Positions 1 through 7,951 of a DNA stretch of 64,000 bases are shown here, one piece after another. The stretch spans positions 1,178,001 to 1,242,000 of the forward strand of contig NZ_JACIET010000002.1 in assembly GCF_014197015.1 (NCBI RefSeq), written 5' to 3'. The notes under the pieces are model-generated. The model saw only the letters and a list, made by a program, of their open reading frames with translations. It made no database searches and had not been told where the DNA came from. Position 1 is the first letter of the stretch; each line of letters starts with the position of its first letter. This DNA is from Niveibacterium umoris (GTDB lineage Bacteria; Pseudomonadota; Gammaproteobacteria; Burkholderiales; Rhodocyclaceae). The position numbers were made by a program, and so were the translations under genes.

Positions 1-265
1 CGAACGGGCTGTGCGCGTTCTTGGGGTTGCCGTGCTTGCCCTTGAAGATGCCAGCGGTCGTGAAGTTCGCCGTATCGCTGTCCGCGTCATGGCATTCGAG
101 ACAGGTGTCGGCGCCCTTTGCGCTGTACTGCGTGCCGGGGCTGGCGACGGCGGGCGCAGCAGCCTTGGCGGCCGGTGCGGCTTCGTCCTCGGCCAACGCG
201 GCCAGGCACAGGAATCCTGTCGCCGCCACAATCGCCGAGGAGAGCACGAATTTTGCGATGTTCAT
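1..265 (-). CDS. MtrA/DmsE-family multiheme c-type cytochrome, N-terminal part (cut by window edge)
   Basis: Start ATG at 263-265. The 88 visible residues begin with a signal peptide (hydrophobic stretch ending near LAALAE), followed by an Ala-rich linker and a first heme motif CLECH near residue 57. The text after it (KHGNPKNAHSPF) is typical of the repeated heme modules of the MtrA/DmsE/PioA decaheme family. Family members are periplasmic electron carriers that sit inside an outer-membrane MtrB/PioB barrel and pass electrons to an outer surface cytochrome. It lies last in the visible part of an operon with an OmcA/MtrC-like lipoprotein, which supports the assignment; an mtrB-like barrel gene would be expected just outside the window. 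The number of hemes cannot be counted because the gene is cut. Confidence 0.8.
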   Translation of the reverse strand, partial: MNIAKFVLSSAIVAATGFLCLAALAEDEAAPAAKAAAPAVASPGTQYSAKGADTCLECHDADSDTANFTTAGIFKGKHGNPKNAHSPF

Positions 266-314
266 CGATGTCTGCCCGTTCGTCCTGGTTCGTCTTGTTC
301 CGATAAGGCTCGGT

Positions 315-695
315 CTAACCTTTGGGAGTCGGCGCGGTCTTCTGGACCGCGATGATCCGTCGCTTGTTCGCGACGTAGAGGCCCGTGGGCAATCCCGCCT
401 TGGTGACGAGGTCCGTCTTCGTGAGCAGCGGGCGCGCCTTGATGATGCGGTCCGCTTCCACGTCGCCGATTCCGTAAAGGGTTTTCAGTTGCGCCTTGCT
501 TGCGCTGTTGATGTCGATCAGCGGCGCTTGTGCGGCAGGCTTGCTCTTGGTCGCGACAGAAGGATGCCCGGAAGGCACCTGACCTGCTGACGCACCGCCA
601 GCCGCTGCCTGGCATGTGTTCGCCGCGAGCAGGACGGCCCCGGCAAGGATCATGCAATGCCTTGCGTTCGCCGAAGTCATCTGGTTCCTCGCCAT
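315..695 (-). CDS. Secreted helix-hairpin-helix (ComEA-like) protein inside the mtr operon
   Basis: 126 residues. The ATG at 695 is preceded by GAGGAAG at good spacing. An N-terminal hydrophobic segment (about residues 15-30) looks like a signal peptide, followed by a low-complexity linker and a C-terminal helix-hairpin-helix region (IDINSASKAQLKTLYGIG through KARPLLTKTDL) of the ComEA/DUF655 type. HhH domains of ComEA bind DNA in the periplasm during competence, but no competence genes are nearby. The gene sits between the surface cytochrome and the MtrA-like cytochrome, so a role in assembly or spacing of the electron-transfer complex is possible; this is inference. The fold call is solid, the function unknown. 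Confidence 0.8.
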   Translation of the reverse strand: MARNQMTSANARHCMILAGAVLLAANTCQAAAGGASAGQVPSGHPSVATKSKPAAQAPLIDINSASKAQLKTLYGIGDVEADRIIKARPLLTKTDLVTKAGLPTGLYVANKRRIIAVQKTAPTPKG

Positions 696-720
696 GGTCT
701 TGTGCTTCCTCGCGTCATGC

Positions 721-837
721 CCCGGGAACCCTTGCGGTTTCCCGGGTGCTGGCGCCTGTTCTGGCTTTTCTTGCGGCCGCTGGCTGCGACCGCTCCCCCT
801 TCACTGACCGGGGCGTGCATCGCTGCAAGCGCCCCGG
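721..837 (-). promoter_or_regulatory. Two intercistronic hairpins between the mtrC-like and HhH genes
   Basis: The 155-base gap holds two strong inverted repeats: CCGGGGCG (808-815) with CGCCCCGG (830-837), just after the mtrC-like stop, and CCCGGGAACC (721-730) with GGTTTCCCGGG (736-746, one bulge) just before the HhH ribosome-binding site. Neither is followed by a T-run on the minus strand, so they look more like mRNA-stabilising or processing hairpins than terminators. Confidence 0.4.
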
Positions 838-850
838 CTTCCCCCTGGTG

Positions 851-3781
851 TTACGGCTTGACGTGCATGGCCTTGATATCGGCGATGCGTCCGGTTGCAT
901 GGCAGAGCATGCAGGTTTCCGGTGTCGCCAGTGCGGTGCTGCGCGGTTTGTAGATCGATCCGCCGTTCTGTTCCATGTGCGTCTTGGCCAGGTCGGAGTC
1001 GTGGCAAGCGAAGCACGCGGTGGTGATCGGCGAGATCACCAGCGTCGTCGGTTCGGCTTCACGACTTGCACCAGCGGCGACGGAGTAGAACGTGCCGGTC
1101 GGCGAACACGCATTCGATGTCGTCAAGCCTGCGTTGTACGTGAATCCGACCCCGTAGCTGTTGATCGCGGCTGCGGTGGAAGTGGCCACATACGGTGACA
1201 GACTGAAGACTGACAGCGCGGTACCGGTTGATGGCGTACCGGCCACGCATGACGTGCCACTGACCTTGTAGCCGGGGATTGTTTCGCCGCTGGCCGGGTA
1301 GATTCCGGCGCCCACGGTGCGATACAGCCTGTTCGGCAAGGAGCTGGAGGTCGTGCTGAAGTCATAGGTGCCCGGCAGGTGGCAGGTCTCGCAGTCCTTC
1401 AGTACGCCCGGGTAGCCCACATCCGCGAACGATTCGGTCGTGGTCGAGGCATGCCAGGTGAACTTGTTCGACCGCTTGGCGCCGGCGTGGATGCCGTGGA
1501 CAAAGCTGGTGGAATCGGCGGACCAACCGCTGCTGGTCTGGTTCGGCTTGTGGCACCAGGAGCAGGTCGAACCATCGTTACGCTGGCCAGCGTGGAACGC
1601 ATCTTCGGTGAAGGTGCCGAGTTCCTGGTGGCACGCGTTACAGCGCTTGTCTTCCACCACCGTGCGACGACCGGTGTAACCGGTGGCCACCTTCTGCACG
1701 TTCGGCGCGATGACGATCAGGCCGCCCTGCTTGTTGGTCTGCCCGGTTGCAGTTGCTGCCGTGACCGGGTAAGCCGCCAGATTGGTCTGCGTCAGCGGCA
1801 AGGTGCTGGTGACGTTGTAGGTATAGCCCAGGCCGCCCGTCAGCATCACTGCGTTGTCCGGTACGGTGACGCCAGTGAGTGTTGCCGTGTAGTAGCCATT
1901 GGCGTCCGGGCCCGTCAAGGTGCCGGCGCCGGTACCACTGGTCGCGGTGCCGTTCCAGAGTTTCTTCAGCCAGCCGGAAGCCGAGACGTTGAAGTCGGCC
2001 GGCGCGGTGATGCCGTCCTGGGGTACCGCATACACGAAGTAGACGCTGGGCGCGCCCATGAAGTTGTCCCAGATTTCCTTGTCGCCGGTTGCCGGGTTCG
2101 GCGTGGTCGAGGCCAGCACGTTCAAGTCAGCACGCGCGCCGTTCTGCAGCATCCGGAAAACCATCACCGGCTGCTTGCTTGCATTGCGCGACACGCTCTT
2201 GATGTCGTAGGTGACCTTGATTGCGCCAGCCGGCAGGCGGCTGGTATTCGAGGCGATCCAGGCAGAGTTCGTGTTGGTGTTGCCGCCGGTGACGGCGAGC
2301 GCGTTCCCGGCATTGGGCGGTGTGACTGGCGTATGCGCGAGGTCGACCGTGTCGGGCTTGTGGCAAGTCGCGCACAGTGAATCGTCGGCCTGCGGGCCAG
2401 CCGGGTGCGCATAGCCGCTCGGTCCGGTGGTTGAGGTCAGACCCTTTGCCGCATCTTCCAGCGTCACGCCCATGCCAGTGGCGAAGTTGATGCCGTCGTG
2501 GCAGGCCCCGCACGCGAGCCGGTTCGGCACGTTCTTCCAGTTGTCACCTTGAGCGGTCAGCGCGGTCGACGTTGCCGATCCATCGTGGCACTTGGTGCAG
2601 TTGCGGATGTCCTGCGGATAACCCACTTCGTTCGGCAACACGCCCGCGTAGTTGTAATTCTTCTTCGCCAGCAACGAGCCATTGTGGATCTTGTGGATGT
2701 AGTTCGGCAGGTTGCCCACGGCACGGCCGTCGACCTTGTCGGTGGCGGAGGTGAAGGTCAGCGTGGCGTCGATCGTCGCTTCGGTCTTGCCGTACTTACG
2801 TTGCTCCGTATGGCAGACGACGCAGTACTGCACGTTGTTGCGGTTGCCGCCATGGAAGCCGGCGGCGGAGCTCTGCGCGCTGTCACCCGGGATGCCGCCG
2901 AGCTGGCGGTGACACTCGTTGCACTTGGCGGTAGCGACGATGTCGCGACCCGAGGCAGCGACCTTGGCTCCGGTGGCTGGAACGAAGTCGTAGATGACGT
3001 CGCTCGGGTTGGTCATCGGCACTGCCGGATAGACCGAAGCCGCACCCGTCGGCGTGTTGCTGCCCGTACCTGGTGCGTTGCCGGAAATCTGGATCGTCAG
3101 GCGGTGGACCAGGCTCGCGTCGTAGGTCAGATCGCCAAGATCATCCTTGTTGTTTGGCGCGGCTACCGTCATCGCGGCGACCTGATCCTTGATCTTGGTG
3201 ATGTCGCGATAGAACGTGTAGGTGTAAGTGCCGTCCTTGTTGTCGACCAGCGTACCGGTGGTGTCGGTACTCGGTCGCGTCGGGGCGGCTGCTGCGGTGG
3301 TGGTCGGCACGGTGGTGACGATGTAGCTGACCCACTTGGCCGGCGCGCCGTTGGTGCCAGGCACCAGCTTCGCGATCGAGAAGGACAGGTTGGTCAGACC
3401 GGCCACCGTTGCGGTGCTGCTCTTCGAGGTGTTGCCCAGTCCGATGACCGGGTAGCCGTTGGGGTCGGTGACCTTGAAGCTGACCACCGGCGGGCTCGAA
3501 ATGGTCACGCTGGTCACGGTGACCTGCGGGGCCAGCGAGGCCCACGCGGCGGAGGAAGCATCCGTCGGGGTCGTAGCGTTGCTCGCGATCGTCCACACGC
3601 CTGCGGACGGGCCGGTCGTGCCACCGCCAGGACCCGACGGGCCCGAGGGGCCTGCAGGGCCTGCAGGGCCGGTTGGGCCTGCGGGGCCGCTGTCGCCGCC
3701 GCCACCGCAACCGATCAACAGCGTTGCCAGCAAACCTGCGGCGACGTAGCCGAGCCAGGTGCGGCCTTTATTCTTTTCCAT
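851..3781 (-). CDS. OmcA/MtrC-family decaheme outer-surface c-type cytochrome (lipoprotein)
   Basis: 976 residues from the ATG at 3781, which is preceded by GGGGAGAAG; an in-frame upstream extension lacks such a site and would bury the signal peptide. The N-terminus is a lipoprotein signal with lipobox LLIGC (Cys25), then a collagen-like run of Gly-Pro-Ala/Ser/Thr triplets (about residues 32-52). Ten CXXCH motifs are visible in order: CNECH, CVVCH, CTKCH, CGACH, CATCH, CNACH, CSWCH, CETCH, CFACH, CMLCH, split five and five by a beta-rich stretch, as in the OmcA/MtrC/MtrF fold. Such proteins transfer electrons from the periplasm to extracellular metals, electrodes or partner cells. First gene of a minus-strand operon with the HhH and MtrA-like genes. 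Confidence 0.92.
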   Translation of the reverse strand: MEKNKGRTWLGYVAAGLLATLLIGCGGGGDSGPAGPTGPAGPAGPSGPSGPGGGTTGPSAGVWTIASNATTPTDASSAAWASLAPQVTVTSVTISSPPVVSFKVTDPNGYPVIGLGNTSKSSTATVAGLTNLSFSIAKLVPGTNGAPAKWVSYIVTTVPTTTAAAAPTRPSTDTTGTLVDNKDGTYTYTFYRDITKIKDQVAAMTVAAPNNKDDLGDLTYDASLVHRLTIQISGNAPGTGSNTPTGAASVYPAVPMTNPSDVIYDFVPATGAKVAASGRDIVATAKCNECHRQLGGIPGDSAQSSAAGFHGGNRNNVQYCVVCHTEQRKYGKTEATIDATLTFTSATDKVDGRAVGNLPNYIHKIHNGSLLAKKNYNYAGVLPNEVGYPQDIRNCTKCHDGSATSTALTAQGDNWKNVPNRLACGACHDGINFATGMGVTLEDAAKGLTSTTGPSGYAHPAGPQADDSLCATCHKPDTVDLAHTPVTPPNAGNALAVTGGNTNTNSAWIASNTSRLPAGAIKVTYDIKSVSRNASKQPVMVFRMLQNGARADLNVLASTTPNPATGDKEIWDNFMGAPSVYFVYAVPQDGITAPADFNVSASGWLKKLWNGTATSGTGAGTLTGPDANGYYTATLTGVTVPDNAVMLTGGLGYTYNVTSTLPLTQTNLAAYPVTAATATGQTNKQGGLIVIAPNVQKVATGYTGRRTVVEDKRCNACHQELGTFTEDAFHAGQRNDGSTCSWCHKPNQTSSGWSADSTSFVHGIHAGAKRSNKFTWHASTTTESFADVGYPGVLKDCETCHLPGTYDFSTTSSSLPNRLYRTVGAGIYPASGETIPGYKVSGTSCVAGTPSTGTALSVFSLSPYVATSTAAAINSYGVGFTYNAGLTTSNACSPTGTFYSVAAGASREAEPTTLVISPITTACFACHDSDLAKTHMEQNGGSIYKPRSTALATPETCMLCHATGRIADIKAMHVKP

Positions 3782-4301
3782 GAATCTTCTCCCCGACGTG
3801 CACCAAAGAAATGGAACACAAGCTGCGACGATCAGCGGGTCGGCCCTGTGGACCGGCACTTCCCCTTCCCCGCTCGTGGCCCCGAATTTACGAGTAGATA
3901 CAACTACGGAACTGATCTGGATCAGATCTGTCGAAAGCCGCCAATTCACTAAATTCCGGCTTATGCAGGCATTTTGTGAGCCAGACGAACTTTTGCCGGT
4001 GAATGTCCGCGGAACCCCCGTTACGCGGCTGTCCGGCGCAATCCCGCTCGAACCCTTCTCTGATATGGGATAGACGCTGCCTGACAAATTGCAACGTTTT
4101 GCAAAAGGTAGTCACTTTCTTTCGGGCGGTCACTGCTTTTTGCGCGCAGTGGCATGAATGCAACGTTTGCGCACGATCAAACCGGAAAACGACCTGCACC
4201 GTTGCGAAGAGGAGACGCGCGGCGCGACCAGCGCGAGTGACACATCGCCCGCCGCGCGTTCAGAATGCGCCGCTTCAGTCCCGACGAGAGCCCACAACAA
4301 C
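3782..4301. other. 520-base divergent intergenic region (mtrC-like / FAH hydrolase)
   Basis: No gene is supported here. The half next to the mtrC-like gene carries the FNR-like box. The other half has a repeated motif: TTGCAACGTTTTGCAA (4089-4104, itself a dyad of two TTGCAA) and TGCAACGTTTGC (4159-4170), plus two GTCACT copies between them. The region is more AT-rich than the coding sequence around it, as expected for two back-to-back promoters. The repeated motif could be a second regulator's operator. Confidence 0.5.
3885..3925 (-). promoter_or_regulatory. FNR-like box with matching -10 upstream of the mtrC-like gene
   Basis: CTGATCTGGATCAG (3912-3925) is a perfect 6-2-6 palindrome matching the FNR/ANR consensus TTGAT-N4-ATCAA except at its outermost bases. 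On the minus strand a -10-like TAAATT lies at 3890-3885, which places the box centre about 41 bp upstream of the implied start, the geometry of class II FNR-activated promoters. The predicted leader to the ATG is about 97 bases. Site and geometry are seen; regulation is inferred. Confidence 0.6.
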
Positions 4302-5000
4302 ATGACCTACGTCTTCGAGCCGCCGGCGCGGCCGGCCGTGCCGGTTGCAGGCAGCGATGCGTTGTTCCCGGTGCGCCGCATCTTCTGCGTTGCGCGCAAC
4401 TACGCGGCGCATGCCCGCGAGATGGGCCACGACCCTGAACGCGAACCGCCGTTCTTCTTCTGCAAGCCGTCCGACGCGGTACTGCCGGTTGCCTCGGGGG
4501 CGCTCGGCGCCCTGCCTTATCCTCCGGCGACGCAGAACCTTCACCACGAATTCGAGCTGGTGGTCGCGCTGGGGCAAGGCGGCCGGGATCTGACGCCCGA
4601 GCAGGCCGATGCCTGCGTGTGGGGCTACGCCTGCGGTTTCGACATGACACGCCGCGACCTTCAGGCACGCGCCAAAGAGAAAGGCCATCCGTGGGATGCC
4701 GGCAAGGCCTTCGACCATGCCGCGCCGATCTCGCACATCTTCCATCGCGGCCACGCACCGCTGCTGACGCATGGCGAGATCCTGCTCAGCGTCAACGGTA
4801 TTGAGCGCCAGCGCGGCGACCTGTCGGACATGATCTGGTCGATCCCGGAAGTCATCGCGCACCTGTCGAGGCTGTGGACGCTGCGACCGGGCGATCTGGT
4901 CTTCACCGGCACGCCCGAGGGCGTCGGCCCGGTCGTGCCGGGCGACCGGATGGACGGTCACATCGCCGGGGTTGGCAGCATTTCAGTCGTGGTTTCCTGA
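4302..5000 (+). CDS. Fumarylacetoacetate hydrolase family protein (fumarylpyruvate hydrolase-like)
   Basis: 232 residues from ATG at 4302; the frame is open further upstream but that stretch lacks family similarity. The sequence carries the FAH metal-site pattern HHEFELVVAL (the E-x-E ligands), the aspartate in GFDMTRRDLQ, and the C-terminal FTGTPEGVGPVVPGD loop. The length and the N-terminal VARNYAAHAREMG and PPFFFCKP segments resemble single-domain fumarylpyruvate hydrolases of the gentisate pathway, which cleave a C-C bond in ring-cleavage products. No other aromatic catabolism genes are nearby, so the true substrate is uncertain. A DUF2147 gene follows after 9 bases. Confidence 0.82.
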   Translation: MTYVFEPPARPAVPVAGSDALFPVRRIFCVARNYAAHAREMGHDPEREPPFFFCKPSDAVLPVASGALGALPYPPATQNLHHEFELVVALGQGGRDLTPEQADACVWGYACGFDMTRRDLQARAKEKGHPWDAGKAFDHAAPISHIFHRGHAPLLTHGEILLSVNGIERQRGDLSDMIWSIPEVIAHLSRLWTLRPGDLVFTGTPEGVGPVVPGDRMDGHIAGVGSISVVVS

Positions 5001-5009
5001 GGAGCGGAG

Positions 5010-5456
5010 ATGAATGTGAGGACGGGGATTGTCGCGGGTGCACTGACGGCACTGATCGCGGGCAACGCATGGGCGAACGAAGCGGGCGCCGAAGGCCGCT
5101 GGCGGACGATCAGCGACACCGATGGCAAACCGCGCTCGATTGTGCGCATCGACGAAAAGGCGGGCACCTACGAAGCGGTGGTCGAGAAGATCTTCTTCAA
5201 GGCGGGTGAAGACACCGACCCGGTATGCGACAAGTGCACCGATGCCCGCAAGGGTCAGAAGATCATCGGGCTGAAGATCATGAATGGGCTCAAACGTGAT
5301 GGCTTTGCCTACGAAGGGGGCGAGATTCTCGATCCGGACAACGGCAAGGTCTATCGCGCGAAGATGAAGCTCTCGCCGGACGGCAAGACGCTCGAGGTGC
5401 GTGGCTTCATTGGCGTATCGCTGTTCGGGCGCAGCCAGACCTGGTATCGCGAGTGA
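5010..5456 (+). CDS. DUF2147 family secreted protein
   Basis: 148 residues; ATG at 5010 follows GAGGAGCGGAG. An N-terminal signal peptide ends near AWA (about residue 22). The mature part has the family signature: an opening EGRWRTISDTDGKPRS, a CDKCTDARKGQ segment, GLKIMNGLKRDG, and a close GFIGVSLFGRSQTWYR. DUF2147 proteins are small exported beta-rich proteins of unknown biochemical role. It lies between the FAH and GNAT genes with short or overlapping junctions, so the three are probably co-transcribed. Confidence 0.85.
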   Translation: MNVRTGIVAGALTALIAGNAWANEAGAEGRWRTISDTDGKPRSIVRIDEKAGTYEAVVEKIFFKAGEDTDPVCDKCTDARKGQKIIGLKIMNGLKRDGFAYEGGEILDPDNGKVYRAKMKLSPDGKTLEVRGFIGVSLFGRSQTWYRE

Positions 5457-5974
5457 GCGCCGTGCTCCACTGGGCGCCGCTGGGGCCGGACGACTTTGCG
5501 GCATGGCGCGCGGAGTCGGTCACCGGCTACGCCGAGGGCAAGGTGCAGGCTGGCAACTGGCCGGCCGAAGGCGCGATCGAGCGCTCGGAAGCCGAGTTTG
5601 CCAGCTTGCTGCCGCAAGGCGCCGATACGCCGCAGCACCATCTGGGCCGCCTGCTGCGCGATGACGCCACCCCGATCGGCATCGCATGGCTTCGCATCGC
5701 ACCCGCACATGACGGCGCTGGCGCCGAAACACTCGCCTACCTTTTCGACTTCGTCATCGACCCGGCCTGGCGCGGCAAGGGGCTGGGGCGCGCCGCGATG
5801 GCCGCGGTCGAAGCAAAGGCGCTGGCGCTCGGTGCGAAGCGGCTCTCGCTGCATGTGTTTGCCCACAATATTGCAGCGTGCCGCCTGTACGAAGCGGCCG
5901 GCTTCGTCATTACCAATCTCAACATGAGCAAGCCGCTGGCGGCGGGTGCGGAAAGCGCCACGTCCCTGACCTAG
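5453..5974 (+). CDS. GNAT family N-acetyltransferase
   Basis: 173 residues from a GTG at 5453, whose bases overlap the stop of the preceding gene (GTGA), a sign of translational coupling. The acetyl-CoA binding motif A is clear: FDFVIDPAWRGKGLGRAAM (about residues 100-118), followed by the motif B segment LSLHVFAHNIAACRLYEAAGF. GNAT enzymes move acetyl from acetyl-CoA to amines; the acceptor cannot be read from sequence. Confidence 0.87.
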   Translation: MSAVLHWAPLGPDDFAAWRAESVTGYAEGKVQAGNWPAEGAIERSEAEFASLLPQGADTPQHHLGRLLRDDATPIGIAWLRIAPAHDGAGAETLAYLFDFVIDPAWRGKGLGRAAMAAVEAKALALGAKRLSLHVFAHNIAACRLYEAAGFVITNLNMSKPLAAGAESATSLT

Positions 5975-6019
5975 ACTGAACGGGGGCACACCGTATTCAC
6001 CGCAGCGGAGGCGGGCAGC

Positions 6020-6769
6020 ATGAGTGAGCATGACGCAGAGCGGGCGCTGGCAGACTTCGCGCGGGATCTGGTCGCCCATTCACCGGTGGAAGGCGAACGC
6101 GACGCAGTCTTGCGAGCGGCGGCGGCGCTGCTGCGCGCCGGGCAGTGCAGCCTGCTGGTGGTGCGCGATGACACGGAGGTGCCGCCGCGGCTGAAGCTCG
6201 TGGCGAGCGCCGGCGAACTGCCGGAAGTTGCCTGGCTGGAGAGCACCGGGGCCACCGAAGGCATCGCCGGCCATGTGCTGACGCACCGCGAGGCGCTGTG
6301 GGTGCCCAACATCGCGCAGTCCAGCTTCAAGGCCCTCGCGCGCCGCGCGGGCGCGCACGGTAGTTTCATTTGCGTGCCGCTCGAAGCGGCGCGCACCTGC
6401 ATCGGCGTGATGTGCGTCAGCGACCCGCTGACGGGCGCCTTCGACGAGGCGGATTTCCTGCGCGCGCAGACGGTGGCTGCATTGCTGGCGCATGCGGTGC
6501 AGGTGGTGCGGCTCGATCGCCTGCTGCATTCGCGCGTGGCGCAGATGAGCCTGGCACGCGCCGAGGCGGACGGCGCCGCACCGATGTTCGGTGGCGCGCT
6601 GCCGCCGACACGGGTCGCCAAGATGCTCGCCAAGTCCTTCTACCGCGACCTCTCGGCGGCCGGTTTCGAACCGCCGCAAATCGTCGAGGCCGCGTCCGAG
6701 ATCATCGGCCTCATCTCGGGCAGTCTCGCGCGACACAAGCGTCGTCTCGATGTGCGCGACGACAGCTGA
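6020..6769 (+). CDS. GAF-domain protein
   Basis: 249 residues, ATG at 6020 after GGAGGCGGGCAGC. Residues about 20-165 form a GAF domain (VLRAAAALLRAGQCSLLVV, then GIAGHVLTHREALWVPNI and GSFICVPLEAARTCIGVMCVSDP). No kinase, cyclase or DNA-binding domain follows; the C-terminal 85 residues are helical with no motif I recognise. GAF domains bind small ligands or cyclic nucleotides. It may be a stand-alone sensor or adaptor. The 45-base gap from the GNAT gene allows co-transcription. Confidence 0.75.
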   Translation: MSEHDAERALADFARDLVAHSPVEGERDAVLRAAAALLRAGQCSLLVVRDDTEVPPRLKLVASAGELPEVAWLESTGATEGIAGHVLTHREALWVPNIAQSSFKALARRAGAHGSFICVPLEAARTCIGVMCVSDPLTGAFDEADFLRAQTVAALLAHAVQVVRLDRLLHSRVAQMSLARAEADGAAPMFGGALPPTRVAKMLAKSFYRDLSAAGFEPPQIVEAASEIIGLISGSLARHKRRLDVRDDS

Positions 6770-6839
6770 GCGACGCGACCGCAGGTTGCAGCGATAATCG
6801 CGCCCTCGGCCGGCGCGGGGGCGTCGGCAGCTTTCTCCG

Positions 6840-7910
6840 GTGAGTGTCGTGACTGCCATGCCCTTCCGCCTGCGCGCCGGTGCGCGCGCGCTCGAACATA
6901 TCCGTCGCAACGGTCTCGCGCCCGACGACATCGCCTGCATCCCGGCCGCGGCCGGCGGCCCGAAAGGGCTCGCGCTGATTCCGCTTGATCGCTGGCTGTT
7001 CGGCGAATGGTTGCCGCGCGGCAGCCGCATGCCAACGCTGGTCGGCGCCTCGATCGGCGCCTGGCGCATGACTGCCGCCGCGCAGCTTGAGCCGCGCACC
7101 GCGCTCGACCGCCTTGCGCAGATTTATGTGCACAGCCAGCGCTACCGCATGGGGACAACACCGGCCGAGGTTGCCGAGAAGATCGTCGGGCTTGCCGAAT
7201 CGGTGGCAAAACCCTGGCTGGCGCGGTCAGACGTGCCGCTGAGGGTGATCGTGTCGCGCGCGGTGGGGCCGCTGGCGGGGCGGACCTCGCGCGGGGCATT
7301 CGCCCGCATGGCCGTCGATAACGCGTTTTCACGCGCGCGGCTGGCGCGCCATCTGAACCGTCATGTCTTCGCGAGCGGCCCGGAGAGTCCGCTCGATGCG
7401 CTGTGGCAAGACCCGTTCGCGACGCGCCAGCATGCGCTGACGGCGGACAACTGCGTGCCGGTGCTCACGGCGTCGGGTTCGATTCCGCTGATCTGCGATG
7501 CGGTGGGCCGTATCCCCGGGATGCCGGATGCGCAGTACTGGGACGGCGGCCTGATCGACTATCACATCCACTTGCCCTACCACCGCCTGCCGGGCATCAC
7601 GCTTTATCCGCACTTTGTCGAGGGCGTCACGCCGGGCTGGCTCGACAAGTTCCTGCCCTGGCGCAAGCAGGGCTTCGGCAAGGGGCCCGAATGGCTGTCC
7701 AGCATGCTGCTGATCGCGCCCAGCCCCGATCTGCTGGCGAAGTTGCCGAACGCCAAACTGCCCGATCGCAATGACTTCTACCGCTACGGACCGGATCACG
7801 AGGCACGGGAGGCGGCGTGGCGGCGGGCGATGGGTGAATGCGAGCGGATCGCGGAGGCCTTTGCGCGCTGGGTCGAACGGCCGGATCCCGCGCTGCTGCT
7901 GCCTCTCTGA
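6840..7910 (+). CDS. Patatin-like phospholipase family protein
   Basis: 356 residues from a GTG at 6840; an ATG at 6858 is an alternative. The patatin elements are present: a glycine-rich oxyanion loop (AAAGGPKGLAL, about residues 36-46), the nucleophile elbow GASIGAW (GxSxG), and the catalytic aspartate in YWDGGLIDYH. Members hydrolyse acyl esters of lipids using a Ser-Asp dyad. No signal peptide is visible, so a cytoplasmic or membrane-associated enzyme is likely. The gene converges on the penicillin-binding protein gene across a GC hairpin. Confidence 0.83.
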   Translation: MSVVTAMPFRLRAGARALEHIRRNGLAPDDIACIPAAAGGPKGLALIPLDRWLFGEWLPRGSRMPTLVGASIGAWRMTAAAQLEPRTALDRLAQIYVHSQRYRMGTTPAEVAEKIVGLAESVAKPWLARSDVPLRVIVSRAVGPLAGRTSRGAFARMAVDNAFSRARLARHLNRHVFASGPESPLDALWQDPFATRQHALTADNCVPVLTASGSIPLICDAVGRIPGMPDAQYWDGGLIDYHIHLPYHRLPGITLYPHFVEGVTPGWLDKFLPWRKQGFGKGPEWLSSMLLIAPSPDLLAKLPNAKLPDRNDFYRYGPDHEAREAAWRRAMGECERIAEAFARWVERPDPALLLPL

Positions 7911-7920
7911 GTTCGCCGCG

Positions 7921-7939
7921 GGGCCGCGCATCGCGGCCC
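7921..7939. terminator. GC hairpin between convergent genes
   Basis: GGGCCGCG (7921-7928) and CGCGGCCC (7932-7939) form a perfect 8-bp stem in the 41-base gap between two convergent stop codons. There is no T-run on either side, so termination strength is uncertain. Confidence 0.4.
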
Positions 7940-7951
7940 GCAGCGTACGAC

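Noticed and set aside
2498-3952. Long plus-strand open frame opposite the decaheme gene
   Set aside because: Lies antisense to the clear heme-rich gene, has Arg/Gly-rich composition typical of high-GC shadow frames and no recognisable domain.
3782-4087. N-terminal extension of the decaheme cytochrome to 4087
   Set aside because: It would place the lipoprotein signal internally and run through the FNR-like promoter.
4158-4301. Longer N-terminus for the FAH hydrolase
   Set aside because: The added 48 residues lack similarity to the family and cover the repeated operator-like motif.
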